Shown in pieces: positions 1 to 12,700 of a stretch of 64,000 nt of DNA. The stretch is from Heloderma charlesbogerti (lineage: Eukaryota > Chordata > Lepidosauria > Squamata > Helodermatidae). The first letter of the stretch is position 1, and each line of letters begins with the position of its first letter. The DNA is taken from assembly GCA_026122225.1 (NCBI GenBank), contig JANEZZ010002698.1, positions 62,001 to 126,000 of the forward strand, read 5' to 3'. The position numbers and the translations under genes were made by a program. The notes under the pieces were generated by a model. The model made no database searches, had not been told where the DNA came from, and worked only from the letters and a program-made list of their open reading frames with translations.

Positions 1-300
1 CCCACACCTCTGGAACAAGTTGCCATTGGAGATCCACCATGCTCTGTCATTGCAGACTGTTAAGAAGGCCTTGGAAACATATCATTTTACTATGGCCTCC
101 TCTTGATATGACTGCTGCTGTTGCTGTTACTGCCATTATTGTTGTTGCTGGTTTTATTGTTGGCTTTTATTATAGTTTTTATGTTTTTATCACTTTTAAT
201 ATTTTAACTGTTTTTATGTGTGTGTTTTTTGCTGTAAGCCACCTTAGGAGGCTTCTGCCCTGAAAGGCAGCCAAGAAATGTTTTAAATAAAGAAATAAAT
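1..300 (+). mobile_element. L2-like LINE 3' end
   Basis: Frame +1 reads the conserved end of an L2/CR1-group reverse transcriptase ('LWNKLPLEIHHALS', then 'VKKALETYHF'). An AT-rich 3' UTR and an AATAAA-rich tail follow. It lies in intron 6 of TCN2 and continues past the left edge. The same C-terminal signature ('LWN.LP.E') recurs in many fragments of this window. Confidence 0.75.
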
Positions 301-315
301 ACAGTTGGCCCCCAT

Positions 316-487
316 GCCTGAGAATCCCCACCCCTGATCTATCGGACCAGTGTTATCTGCTCTGACGGGCAGTGGCTCTCCAAGGTTTGTGGCCAGGGTC
401 TTTCCCAACCCTACTGGGAGATGCTGCAGATTGAACCCAGAGTATTTTGCTCTCAAAGCCAGGGCCCTGCAACTGAGCCAAGGCCCC
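316..487 (-). mobile_element. tRNA-Ala-like SINE (degenerate)
   Basis: On the minus strand this reads like a tRNA-derived SINE: 'GCTCAGTTGCAGGGCCCTGG', then a box-B-like 'GGTTCAATC', then a body ending in 'cactgg..gat'. A better copy at 3,145-3,325 helps to identify it. It is diverged and intronic. Confidence 0.5.
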
Positions 488-582
488 TGCCTCCCCTGGG
501 CCTGAAGGTGGGATGCTTCCCTAACGGAAGCCAATGCACACACCCCAGCCTTGCAACACCCTCCATGCTGCCTCCCCGGTAC

Positions 583-763
583 CTCTCCCTGCGTTGCACT
601 GCAGGCCGGCGACATCCAGGTAGCTTTTGCCATGTAGCGCAGGTAGCAGCTGAGACTTGATGAGGCTGTTCTTGAACGTGCCCTGCTCCAGGCCCCGAAG
701 CAGGGCAGCCACCCCGTCGATGCACTTCTGCTCCTTCGGGCTCATCCCCGTAGCAATCAGAAA
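583..763 (-). CDS. TCN2: TCN2 exon 6
   Basis: Acceptor after a pyrimidine-rich tract (ends 'gattcag'), phase 0. It begins 'FLIATGMSPKEQK' and contains 'SQLLPALHGKSYLDVAGLQC'. The donor AGAG|GTACCG is weak at positions +4 and +5, so the 3' boundary is less certain than the other boundaries. It leaves phase 1. Confidence 0.85.
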
Positions 764-3700
764 CTGAATCACCAAGAGATGGAGAGGACATAAGAGAGGC
801 CGGAGAAGGGAGCCGCTCTTTGTCTCCGTAATCTATGATGTTTCTAAAGATGAAGACCGATGTCCCCAGCCTTCCCCAATCTGTTTTGGGAGATCAAACC
901 AGACCTGGCTGGGGATGATAGGAGTTGCAATTAGGGATGTACGGATTTTGTTAAAGCCATTCTGTCTGTGTTTCACGGACTGTCAGGCATCTTTCCTTCC
1001 AGCATTGATGGGATTGGGGTTTTTTTAACCAGAATTTCATTCTACCTGTGCTAAATTACCTTAGTGCTAATGCACACTTGCACGAATCTGCATTAGTTCG
1101 TGCACATTAGCGCTAATGTGCATGAACTAATGTGGATTCATGCATTTGTGCAAGTGCGCATTAATGCAAATCCCTCCCCCCAAATTAAACAGAATCCGCG
1201 TGACTCAGAAAAAGCCAGTCCGTTGGGGAATCTGCGGGTCGGATTCATAGAAATCCAGACTCATTTGACTCCGTTGCAGATTTCTTTGACGTTGAACACA
1301 TCTGCAGGGCATCAGGTTAGGGAAATGCACCTCTTTTTAAACATTTTTAAAAGCTTTGCAGGTATGTTGATGTGTCTGCCTACACGTTTGTCACCTTATT
1401 AGTGCATAGCCAGCTTCTGCTTCAAACTAAAAGAAAAATGTTTGAACTGCACAAATTTTTGTTAGATTTGTATTCACCCATATAACGCTACTGCTTGTCA
1501 TCCAAAACCTGGAACAAGGAAAACTCCTATCTGTTTGGTGGACACACACTCTAGCCTCCATTCCTGGGGAGGAGCCAGGTGGCTGGTTCCTTTTGTGGAA
1601 CGGCTGGGAGGGCTGCGCACCCAGCATGATGCACTTCTGGCCCCGGTGGAGGGGGAAGGCGAGCCCCATATAATACCCAGAGATGCGCAGATGGAAGGAG
1701 ATGGATTTTGCAGTCAATCAGCATGGTTTAATAGTTCTTAAACTATGGTGTTAGGACAAGGAAAGGCAACCTGATGCCCTCCAGATACTTGGCTTACAAT
1801 TCCCATCAGCCCTAGCCAGGATGGCCAATGGGTATGGGAGTTGTAGTCCAAAACATCTGGAAGGCACCAGGTTGTCTATCCCTGGTCTAGGGCTACCAGT
1901 AGACCCTGAGGTCCTGACAAAGATAAAAGGAAAATACTGCGTACCCAGAAGGCTCTTGGAAGTTTCCACCATGTGCTGAAGAGGCAAGTCACTCTCCAGC
2001 ATAAGACTTAAAAACCATAAGCTGAAAAGCGGCTTGCCTCTTCAGCAGTGGAAGTGGCCACAGTGGAAACTTCAAAGGATGGAGAGCTGATGACTGGAAC
2101 GAAATGGAGAGAACTGGCTTCCAGAATGGGATGCAATTGGACAACAGACTTTTCGAGCTTCCTTCCTTGTGACGGCTATAAAGCAGAAGTGAGCAATACA
2201 CTCCAGCCTGCAGGTAGGGGGGCCTGGCCTCTTTGGCTTGAAAACAAGGTGTGGGAGCGCAATTTGCCTGGAAAACAATTGTTTTGCTACTGCCAGGTTT
2301 CAGTGGCAGTGGCAGAAGCAGCAGCAGGGAGGGGTGCTGCCACCGGTGAGTTCCAGGGTGGGGTGGGGTGTGGAATCAGCCTCCAGACCACTGGAGGCTG
2401 GTGGCTCCGATGTCAGTGGGGGGGTGAATCTGTTCCAGGTTTCAATCAGAACTCTAAAGGAGCTATTAGCTCTAGAGCTCTGACTGATTCTGACTGAAAC
2501 CTGGAGCGGATTCACCGCCCCACTTACGTCGGAGCCTCCACTGCTCGAGACCCGCCAGAGTTTCCCACCCTGCCATAAAGTAAGGAAATGTGGCAGCCTA
2601 CAAAGAACACCCCAGGCAGAAGAGCAATCTCCAGCCACCAGACTGTCCATTCCCACCGCCTCTATTGACCGAAGCAAGGAAACCCAGCCAGAAGGGCACG
2701 GTTCTTCTCACCTGCACCGCCAAGGGGCTGCTGTAGATGTTCCCAAAAGCACCCTCGGATGTCTGAGCCCGCAGGATCTTCTTCGTCACTTTCCTGACCG
2801 CGTGGTCAAGCTTTGGCGCTAGCTCAGGCGCGTACACGGTGGCCTGTTTCAGGCAGGCAAAGGCCAAGCCTGCCATTGCCTCGGTGTCTGGGTGAAGACG
2901 AGCAGAAGGGCAGTGGGGCGGGGGGGGGGGATGCTGTAATATTTATAGTCGAAGCCTGGGAGCGAGCATCCATCCAAAGTGCAGACGTGCACCTTGGTAA
3001 GGCAGCTCCACCTCGTGGGACTCTCCCATTTGCTTATGGCCAGCGTGGTAGCACAGCAGAGTAGGGCAGCTGCTGGAGCCCTAAAACCAAGAGTGAAGCC
3101 ACTGTGGTAGTCTGAAGAAGCTGAGCGAACCCTTAGGAACAGAGGAAGCGGCCTTATACTGAGTCAGACCTATGGTCCATCTAGGCCAGTATTGTCGACA
3201 CTGACTGGCAGCCGTGGCTCTCCAGGGTTTCAGGCAGGATTCTTTCCTTGCCCTACTTGGGGATGCCAGGAATCAAACCTGGGGCTTTCTGCATGCCCTA
3301 CCCCTGAGCTACGGCCCTTCCCGTAAAGGCACCAGATGCATGCACAATTCCAGTGAGCAAAGGCTGATGTTTTGTTTTAAAATGCACACTTTGCATGCAC
3401 AAGTACGGGTGAATTAGTGACTGTTGTGATACATGGTCCCAGTTCGCAAGTCGAAGAAACAGCCACAGTTTGTCCTGCAGCCAGAAAGGTCAGCGGTGGC
3501 TGGTCCTCAAAACTGTGGTGACGGTGTGAGGCTTCACCCACAGCCACCTGCTATGTACCTGCTCAGGTGGGCGCAGTTTCCACAACAGACTCAGGCTGTA
3601 CCAAGCGGGTCTTACATCAGCACGGACGCTGACCCACAGGTTGGTTCAAACACAGGGGAAGGCCATCGGTTTTCTGGAGAGCAGCGGGCACAAAGCCACT

Positions 3701-6700
3701 CAACAGCCCTCAGAAGGCTTCTAAACAGCCACTCGCCGAGAGTAGGGAAGTCTTTGTCGAATGGATAAAAATGGGTTCCCTTTTTGTCACAATACATCAG
3801 CAGGGGGGCAGATGACAGCAGCTGAGGTCTGAACAGGTTTTGTGGACCTTTTGTCAGGTTAGGGCGCAATCCTGTTGCAATAGTTGGCAGCCTCTGACAT
3901 CAGAGGCTGCAGAATATCCAATGCAGGGCAGTCGTAGCATGGAGACCCTGGCCTCCGTGCTCTGGCCACCTTGCATTTTTGGCTTGATGGCTGGTTTCAG
4001 CTGTCTAACTGCAGCTTCGGGGAGGGGGAGGGGAGGCCGCGCAGCAGATAGAAAGCTGCATAAAGCAGCTTCCGTGGTCTCCTCCCCTCCATGCCCCTGG
4101 GACTGCCCCCTTCCCCCCATCTCCACGCTCCATTTCCAAGCGCGGAGACCTAGCTGATGCAGAGAGAACCACGCTGGCTACAAGGGAGCAGGGAGCACGG
4201 TTTCTGGGAACTGCATTTGCAGCCCTGGCTCCGACCTCAGTCCCCAGAAACCGAAAAATCCTATGGCCCTCTAGACAGTGTCTAGTGGCCATAGGATTGC
4301 TGCCTCTGGCTGATATACCAACCACATCCTTATCTGGATAGAGATAGCCTAGCTAGTTATCCATGCTCTGATAACCTCTCATCTAGATTACTGCAATGTG
4401 TTATACATGCCTTCGAAAACAGTCAGGAAGCTTCAGCTGGTCCAAAATGGGGCCGCAAGACTGTTAATGGCAACTGGCCAACGTGATCATATTACGCCAG
4501 TACTTTTCCATCAGCACTGGCTGCCAGCCCCTTTCCGGGCCCGATCCAAAGTGCTGGTATTAATATTCAAAGCCTTAAACGACTTGGAGCCAGGTTATCT
4601 GAAGGATCGCCTCCTCCCATATGTGCCTGCCTGGACCCTAAGATCATCCATAGCAGTCCTCCTCTGTGAGCCCCCGCCAAAGGAAGTGAGGTGGGTGGCT
4701 ACCAGGAAGAGCGCCTTTTCTGCTGTGGCCCCCCAGCTGTAGAATGAGCTTCCTGGAGAGGCTCACCTGTGCCTACATTGTGCTCTTTCTGGAGCCAGCT
4801 GAAGACCTTTTTATTTTCCCAGGCATTTAATCTTTTAGCTGTGTTGTTTTAGACCTGTCATTGTATTTTAAATCTCTGCATTGCTGCTTGGTTTTATTGT
4901 GGTTTGTACTTTTATATTGTAGTTTTAAGCTTTCATATTTTATATCATGCTTTATGATGCATTTTGTGGTTTTAATTGCTGTGAACCACCCAGACAGCTT
5001 CGGCTATTGGGTGGTATAGAAATGTAATAAATAAAAAATAAATAAAATGTGCCAAGCTGGCCCTTACCCACAGAGAGCCCGCGGGTGTGCCGAAATTTGC
5101 CCTGCGCCTCCGCGTGCAAGAGCTTGTTGATCACGTGCTCGTTGACCTTCTTGCTGTGCACACACATGGCCAAGACCCCCAAGCTGTACTGGTAGTAGTT
5201 GGTGATGGGATGGCTGATTCTCTTGTCGTCTGAGTGCAGAAGGAGACCAACCAACAGGTCAGCCCTTTCTTCCCACAGTGACCCATTCCTTCCCCCATTC
5301 CAGGCCTAAGAACCTCTGCTTTGGGATTCCAGACCCTCTCCTTCTATGTGACCACCAGTGAGTTGTAGTGGTTAGAGTTCTGGGCTAAGACCGGGGAGAC
5401 CAGGTCCAAATCCCCACTCCGCTATGAAGCACTCACTTGTGACTGTGGGTGACTGTCACTATCTCTCAGCCTAACCCACCTTACAGGGTTCTTGTGAATC
5501 AAAAAATGGAGGGTGGGGATGAGAGAACAATGACCTTGAAGGAAAAGTGCAATACAAATGTAATAAAATAAAAATAAATAAATGTTGGGCTGCCACTGCT
5601 ATGACCCAGCAATAATACAGACGAAGGTAGTCTTGCCATGGTTTATCCATGCTCTGCTGACATCCAGACTAGACTACCACCATGGGTTGCATGTGGGGCT
5701 GCCCTTGAAAATGACTCAGAAATGTAAGTTGGTTCAGAATATGGCAGTGAGATTGTTGACAAGCACTGGCTGCTTGGCACATATATTCATGGTATTAAAG
5801 GACCTTCACGGGCTTCCAAGTTCTTCCTGGGGATAATTCAAAGTGCTGGTTTTTAACTTATACATCCATATATGGTTGGGGACCAGGGTACTGGAGGGGC
5901 TGTGGAATCCTGCATGAACCTGCCTATTTGCTAACATCTGGATCAGAGGCCCTGCTCTAGGTGCTTCTAACTTCAGAAGGGAGTTGGATGGAAGCCAGAA
6001 ACAGGACCTTTTCGATAGTAGCACCCCAGTTGCAAAATGCTCTTCCCAACAACACCTAGGCAGGGCCAACTTGGTTATTTTTTCTGCACTGGGTGAAGAT
6101 GCTTTTATTCTCCTAGGATGTGAACTGATACTTTTACTCTGCTGTTCCTTGTTTTTAACGGTTGCCTCTCTTTTCCCTGGCTTTGAGATGGCACATGGAT
6201 CAGCTGCCTGTGGCTCGGCACTGTGCACATACAGCCAGCAGGAGGTGGTACCTAGCCCTCACTAGCCCTCCCAGCACAGCTGCCCCACTGCCATTCCAGC
6301 ACCTCCTCTGGTCTTACCTATCTGCTTCGCTTCCTCCTCCAAGTGAAGCTTCAGCTGGGTGACCAGCTGATTCCTCGCGACGGTGTTCATGTTCTGGCAA
6401 GCAGCTCGCAGCGCAAGGAGGTGCAGAGCCAGCCGTCCTGTCCCAGGCTGCTCCTGGTAGTGGACTTCAGACGGAGCACTGGACCAAAGCAAGTCAAACA
6501 ACCACACTGTGAGCTCTTCCTGTGCTGCTTGACTGGGACTCTCCAGGTCTAGTTTTGTCTACAGTTATTATACTTGCTGTCTGAGTTCGCACAACACGGC
6601 AACCCATCATGGGTGACAAGCTATGCAGTGTGGGTTGTTTTGCAAACAACCCACAGTCTGCAGTTTGTGCGCCCTACAGACCGTTGGGCTCGACATGGGT

Positions 6701-9700
6701 TGTTCACGCCGCTCCTTCCCCCTTGGCCCTCCAGCCGGCTCCACTCAGGATCCCAAAGGACTTGGTGGCGGAACCCAACTTGTCTGCCACCAAGGCCCCG
6801 TCTCCACTCTGATCACGTCCCCTGGTTGCAATGGGGGCCTTACAAAAAATTCTTTATGTGCACGAAATGGGGCCAAAGAATAATTTTTTAAAAGCTCATC
6901 CTTGTTAAGGCGTGCAAATATCCTTTTTTATTATTATTATTATTATTTTTGTTGATGGATTTTTGTAGTTGCACAAGTGCACAACTCTGACTATCCAAAA
7001 TACAAAGGCTTGCCTTGTCTAGTACCTTGTATGTTTCAGTTGTCAAACATGCAAGGTGTCAAAGGCTCCTTGGAGGCCTCTCTCAGTCTAATCCAGTAGC
7101 CAAGTCCAGACACAGACAAAGGGATTCCTTTCAAAGCTTTATTCTTCTTTTACAACTTAACAACTCTACCGTTTGCAACTAGATCTGAGCAGCACAGTAC
7201 CTATGCCCTAAGTTGGAACAGTTGGTCCCCGTTTGAAAGGGAATCACTGGCAGACCCCTGAACTTAAGGGCTAGGGAGAGTCCTTCCCCTTTTCCCTTGG
7301 ATCCTCTGGGCACAGCCGTTGTTTGCGCGCCAACCGGGCACTACGCCTCCTTTCTGTGCCCTCCATTTGGCGCCGCTCTCTGCGTCGGCATCGCACGTCC
7401 ACCAAGTCTGCTTCCCGCGCTCTGTCACTCCCAGGACTGCTATCTAAGCTAGGAATGCTGGTGGGAGGAATCTCCGTCAGCTGTTGGCCCTGGGAAAGAG
7501 GAGCGCGCTCCTCTCCCAGGAGCGACTGCTCTTCCTCAGAATCAGAACTACTCTGGGATTCCATGGGCTCAGTGTCCACCCTGACACAAGGTAACCGACA
7601 AGAAGGGACTATGTATTGGCTGATTTTTCAGCCTTTCACAGTTAACAGGTGGGGAAAAGGGGTGTAGATCACCCCTTTAGCAGAGTGATCCCCAGGGTTT
7701 TAAGTATTGCCCCAACCCTTGGGGATGCCTTGCTTTGAATCCCCACTTGCCTGAGCCCCCAGCAAGTTGTTTTCATAGACAGGCACGAGCCACCCCCTTT
7801 TCCAGACACTTTCACCATAGCCACGGCTACATTGGACAGCTGTCAAAGGAACTGCCAGAGGTTGCTGCAGTCGGTGCAAACGGGAGGTGGGGCTGGCATG
7901 TAGATCTCTGTGAAAAAGAGCAGGGGCTGTCACTGGCAAGGGGCACTGGAAGCCACAATGTCTCCTTAGCAAAAGTTTGTCAAACTCGGCTAATTGTTGG
8001 AGGTGTAATGCAGTTAATGCTTCTTTTATTCATATGTTTTGGAAATGCCCAATAGTTGCCTCCTTTTGGGAGGAAGTTATCATATGGATAAACATTGTAT
8101 TGGAAAGCTCTTTAATATTTACTGATGTACATGTTCTCTTAAACTATTTACCTGCTTTTTGGAATATAACACATGGTCAGCGTAAATGGATTTTTCGAGC
8201 CCTCTTAGCAGCTGATACTGATACTACAATACTGGAAGGATAAAAGCTCACTGCCTATAATGCAATATATTGAAGACAACAACACTAGCAACATTTGAAA
8301 TAGCGGAATATAGGCACCACTTGTGAATGGACTTATATCTGGATATCTGGTCTGCTTTTACTGAAGTTTATGTGTAATCTATTCTTTTTTCCTTTCCCCC
8401 CCCCTTTGAATGTTACAGTATTTGAAACTGAGGACTTTAGAATATGTTGTTATATTTTCAATTTTTTGGTTTTGTTATGTTTTTGGTTTTTTGTTTTCTT
8501 GAAACTCACAGTAGCAAATTGATAAAAAAAAAAAAGAGGCTCAGTCGCAATCGCAGAGCGGCCATGGCCACGCTCCGGAAGAGCCGCAGAGGTTTCTCTC
8601 GTTCTTGCCAAGCGGCTTGCTGCCCGATGCCTGTAAGCCACGATGGGTTGGCATGTTCAGGTTCAGACTAGGGATGTACGAAACGACTTACCTGTTTCGT
8701 TTCGTACATCTGCGGGGGGGGAGGCGCTCTGTCCCTCCCCCCAAAATCCTCGACGGCCAGCTCTGTTCTGCAGCGACTCTGCGGAGCCGCCAGCCGGGGC
8801 AGCCCGCAGCGACATCTGGCCGCTGCTGGGCTGCGCAGGGATGCAAATGGCGGCCGCCGTAGCTGCCGCCATTTGTGTCCCTTTTTTTTTTTTTGGCCGT
8901 GATAGGCTACGTAAATTTTTACATAGCCTATCACAGCCTCCACAGGGATGCAAATGGCGTCCCTGCGTTAGCCGTGATAGGCTACGTAAGTATTTACGTA
9001 GCCTATCACGGCTACAATGGTGAAGCGAATGGCGGCCGCAGATGCGGCCGCCATTCGCAGAGCAGCGCGAACAGCAGCAGGTGAGCGCTCCGTTTCACAC
9101 GCCTTTTGTGTGTGGGGGGCTTTGTTCCACCACAGGTTTCAGGGGGCCGAATGCACTGGCATTCGGCATCACCGAGATCTGTGGCGGAATTCTCCACCAT
9201 CCCTAGTTCAGATGACATGCCAACCCATCATGGGTCAAACAGATGCAAGATGCAATAAGGATGGCAAAATGATAACAGATGACAAAGAAAAGGCAGAGGT
9301 GCTCAATTCCTACTTGGCTCAGTCTTCTCCCAAAAGAGGATCTATGACCCCCCCTGGCAAAGGCGAAGTACAGGCTGAGGGGGCAGGATTGCAGCTGGAC
9401 ATCGATAGGCATATGGTCAAGGAACACCTAATGACTTTGAATGAGTTCAAATCTCATGAGGGCCAGATGAACTGCATCCTAGAGTAATAAAGGAACTGGC
9501 AGAAGAACTCTCAGAGCCACTCTTTGAGAAATCATGGAGGACGGGCGAAGTGCCAGATGACTAGAGGAGGGCTAATGTTGTCCTTCTCTTAATAAAGGGC
9601 AAAAAGGAGGAACCTGGGAACTACAGACCAGTCAATCTGACATCAATCTCTGGGAAAATTCTGGACCAGATTATCAAGCAATCCATCTGGAAGCCCCTTG

Positions 9701-12700
9701 AAAACAATGCAGTGATTCCTCGAAGCCAACATGGATTTGTCAAGAACAAGTCCTGCCAGACAAATCTGATCTCATTTTTTGATCAAGTAACCTCCCTTGT
9801 GGACTGTGGGAATTCTGTGGACATCATATCCCTCGACTTCAGCAAAGCTTTCGACAAAGTGCCCCATGATATCCTGATGAGCAAACTAGCTCAAAGTGGG
9901 CTAGATGAAACAACAATCCGGTGGATCCACAGAATCGGACTCAAAGAGTGCTTATCAACGGGATCTTCCCAAACTGGGCAGAGGTAACAAGCGGGGTACT
10001 GCAGGGCTCAGTCCTGGGCCCAGTGCTCTTCAACATTTTTATTAATGACTTGGAGGAGGAGGTGCAGGGGGTGCTGATCAAATTTGCAGATGGCACAAAA
10101 TTGAGCAGGACAGCTAATACTTTGGAAGACAGAAACAAAATGCAAAGTGATCTTGATAGACTGGAACGCTGGGCAGAAAACAACAGAATGATATTTAATA
10201 GGGATAAATGCCAAGTTCTGCACCAAGTTCTTTTTCCAAGTTCTAAGAAAAAGAAACCAAATGCACAGTTACAAGGTGGGGGATACGTGGCTCAACAACA
10301 CTACAAGCAAGAAGGATCTTGGAATTGGTGTCGATCACAAGCTGAATATGAGCCAACAATGTGATGTGGCTGCAAAAAAGGCAAATGCTATTTTGGGCTG
10401 CATTAATAGAAGTATAGCTTCCGAATCCCAGGAAGTACTCGTTCCCCTCTACTCATCACTGGTTAGGCCTCATCTGGAGTACTGTGTCCAGTTCTGGGCA
10501 CCACACTTTAAGAAGGATGCAGACAAGCTGGAGAGGGTTCAGAGGAGGGCAACAAAGATGATCTGGGACCGGAAACAAAGCCCTATGAGGAGAGACTGAA
10601 AGAACTGGGCATATTTAGCCTTGAGAAGAGAAGACTGGGGGGAGATATGATAGTGCTGTTCAAGTACTTGGAAGGTTGTCACAGAGAGGAAGGCCAGGAT
10701 CTCTTCTCGATCATCCCAAAGTGCAAGACATGGAATCATGGGCTCAAGTGACAGGAAGCCAGATTCTGGCTGAACATCAGGAGAAACTTCCTGACTGTTA
10801 GAGCCATACGACAATGGAACCAATTACCTAGGGAGGTGGTGGGCTCTCCCACACTGGAGGCATTCAAGACGAGGCTGGACAGCCATCTGTCAGAGATGCT
10901 CTGACTTGGATTCCTGCATTGAGCAGGGAGTTGGACTCGATGGTCTTGTAGGTCCCTTCCAACCCTACTATTCTATGATTCTAAGAACGAGCCATGGGCT
11001 GTTCGGGCAGCTTGTTGCCCACGCACAAGCCACCCTGCAGGAATCGGTCCAGGATCAGACCACATGACAACCCACTGTGGCTTGTCACCCACGATGGACT
11101 GTTGTGCTGCGCAAACCCACTCATTGATTAAAAAGGGATTGATTGTTAAAAATTATGCCAACTGGCATTATCACAGTATTTTCAAGAAATTCCTTATTGT
11201 GTCCTTGTCTCCCCTATTCCTCCCCTCTGTTGTCTCCCAAACTGTTGGAATTGAGACTGCAAGCTCCTTGGGGCAGAAACCTGCCTTTTTTGGCTTAACA
11301 GTACTTGGTTAGAGCGTCACATCATGTTAACAGCATGGAAGATGTAATAGGTCATAATCTTAGTTTCCAAATTGTTTCCCTATAAACATGACTTGTGTTA
11401 TGGTAAGGATACAAAACTAAGGTAGATTTAGATCGAGGGCAGTGGTGTAAATTCTGAAGCGCCGGTGTTAATCATAACTGTCCCCATAGCTATGCCCCCA
11501 AGGACAGTCCAAAAATTCAGGAGATGTGTTTGATCCATATCAACAAACCAGCTCTAGCTGTTTCCATCTCCACCAGGAGCAGGTATTTTCTAAAGCTGCT
11601 GGGTCCTGATTTCTCATTCAAGACCAAGCCACCCCCAAATACTTGCCATTACAAGAGGGAACAATATATCGTTGCTGGGAAAATTCATTTCCCCCCAGTT
11701 ACGGTGAGGATTGCAGCTAAGCTCAGAGGGAACAGGGAATTCTGAGGGGGTGGCAGATGACATCAACTGCAGCACCACTGATCAGGATGTTGGTGATGAT
11801 GACATCAGCTGATGATAATTACATCAGCTATACCGCTGTTGATTACATGACATCAGCTACACCACTGAGCAGGAGTGGCAACCTTCTTTCTGTCGGGGGA
11901 TGCATTCCCTCATGAGTAATCTATCAGAGGCTGCATGTCAGTGGTGGGCGGGGCCGAATGTGGGTGGGTCACCACCACCCCTTTCTGCCACTCCCTTTCC
12001 CCCTCTCTCCTCTTCCTTGCCATCCGGTGGGCTTCCAGGGAAGGGACAGATTGTTCTTGCCAGAGCTCTAAACTAACTGCATGCAGAGGGCTTTCGAAAT
12101 TAGTCCGAAGGTTCAGGTTCCCCACTCTAGGGCTTTTGCTCCCTGAACAAAAAGGGATGTAACCAATTTGGCAACTGACAACGCAGCCTTACACATGGCT
12201 GCTCCAGAGTAAGTCCCAATGAGTTCAATGGGACTTACTTCCAGGTAAGCGACTATTGGCTTGCAGCCTGACAGCCAAGAGAGATCAATGAAAATACTTG
12301 CCTCAAATTTCAGTTCCTTCCCACCTCCACAAAAAGGCTTAAACTTCCCCACAAGTGTTACTTTTCTGTTTGTGCCCCTGATCAGTTCCTCTGCTTTGGC
12401 CCAATTCATACTTTGATTCTGTTGGTCAGACCTGCTGGCGTTGGACTGGAAGCTCTCGTCCAGTTGCTTGAGGTACTGGCTCTCTCCCACAAGGCTGTGG
12501 TCATCGGAAAGGCGAAGGCCCAGGTAGACGCTGGGGTTCAGCATCTCGGACATATCCGACGTCAGCTTCAGGAGCTCCACATTCAAAGACCTGATGGCTT
12601 GAGAATGTCCTCTGGGGATTTCTTCCAGAACATGTGTGTGAGAGAGACAGAGAGAGAGATGTGTGTAAGGTAGGTGCAACAGATCTACAACCAATAACCT

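Larger units (their letters stand above)
764..2711 (-). other. TCN2 intron 5
   Basis: Non-coding. It holds a TAGGGATG element start at 932, a large palindrome at 1,053-1,165 and a palindromic MITE at 1,766-1,888. A GC-rich stretch at 2,290-2,530 contains an imperfect internal inverted repeat. I recognise nothing else. Confidence 0.8.
6479..12431 (-). other. TCN2 intron 2
   Basis: A 6-kb intron expanded by nested transposons: family C palindromes, a (TTA)n tract at about 6,927-6,948, a solo LTR, an L1-like 3' end, a hAT-like element, a CR1 and a copy of unclassified repeat R2. I see no host exon inside. Confidence 0.8.

Noticed and set aside
2048..2497. 149-codon frame in TCN2 intron 5
   Set aside because: No homology signal; a low-complexity Trp/Gly region around an imperfect inverted repeat.
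7271..7579. 102-codon minus-strand frame that looks like a nuclear acidic/basic protein
   Set aside because: Lies completely within the solo LTR (7,057-7,586).
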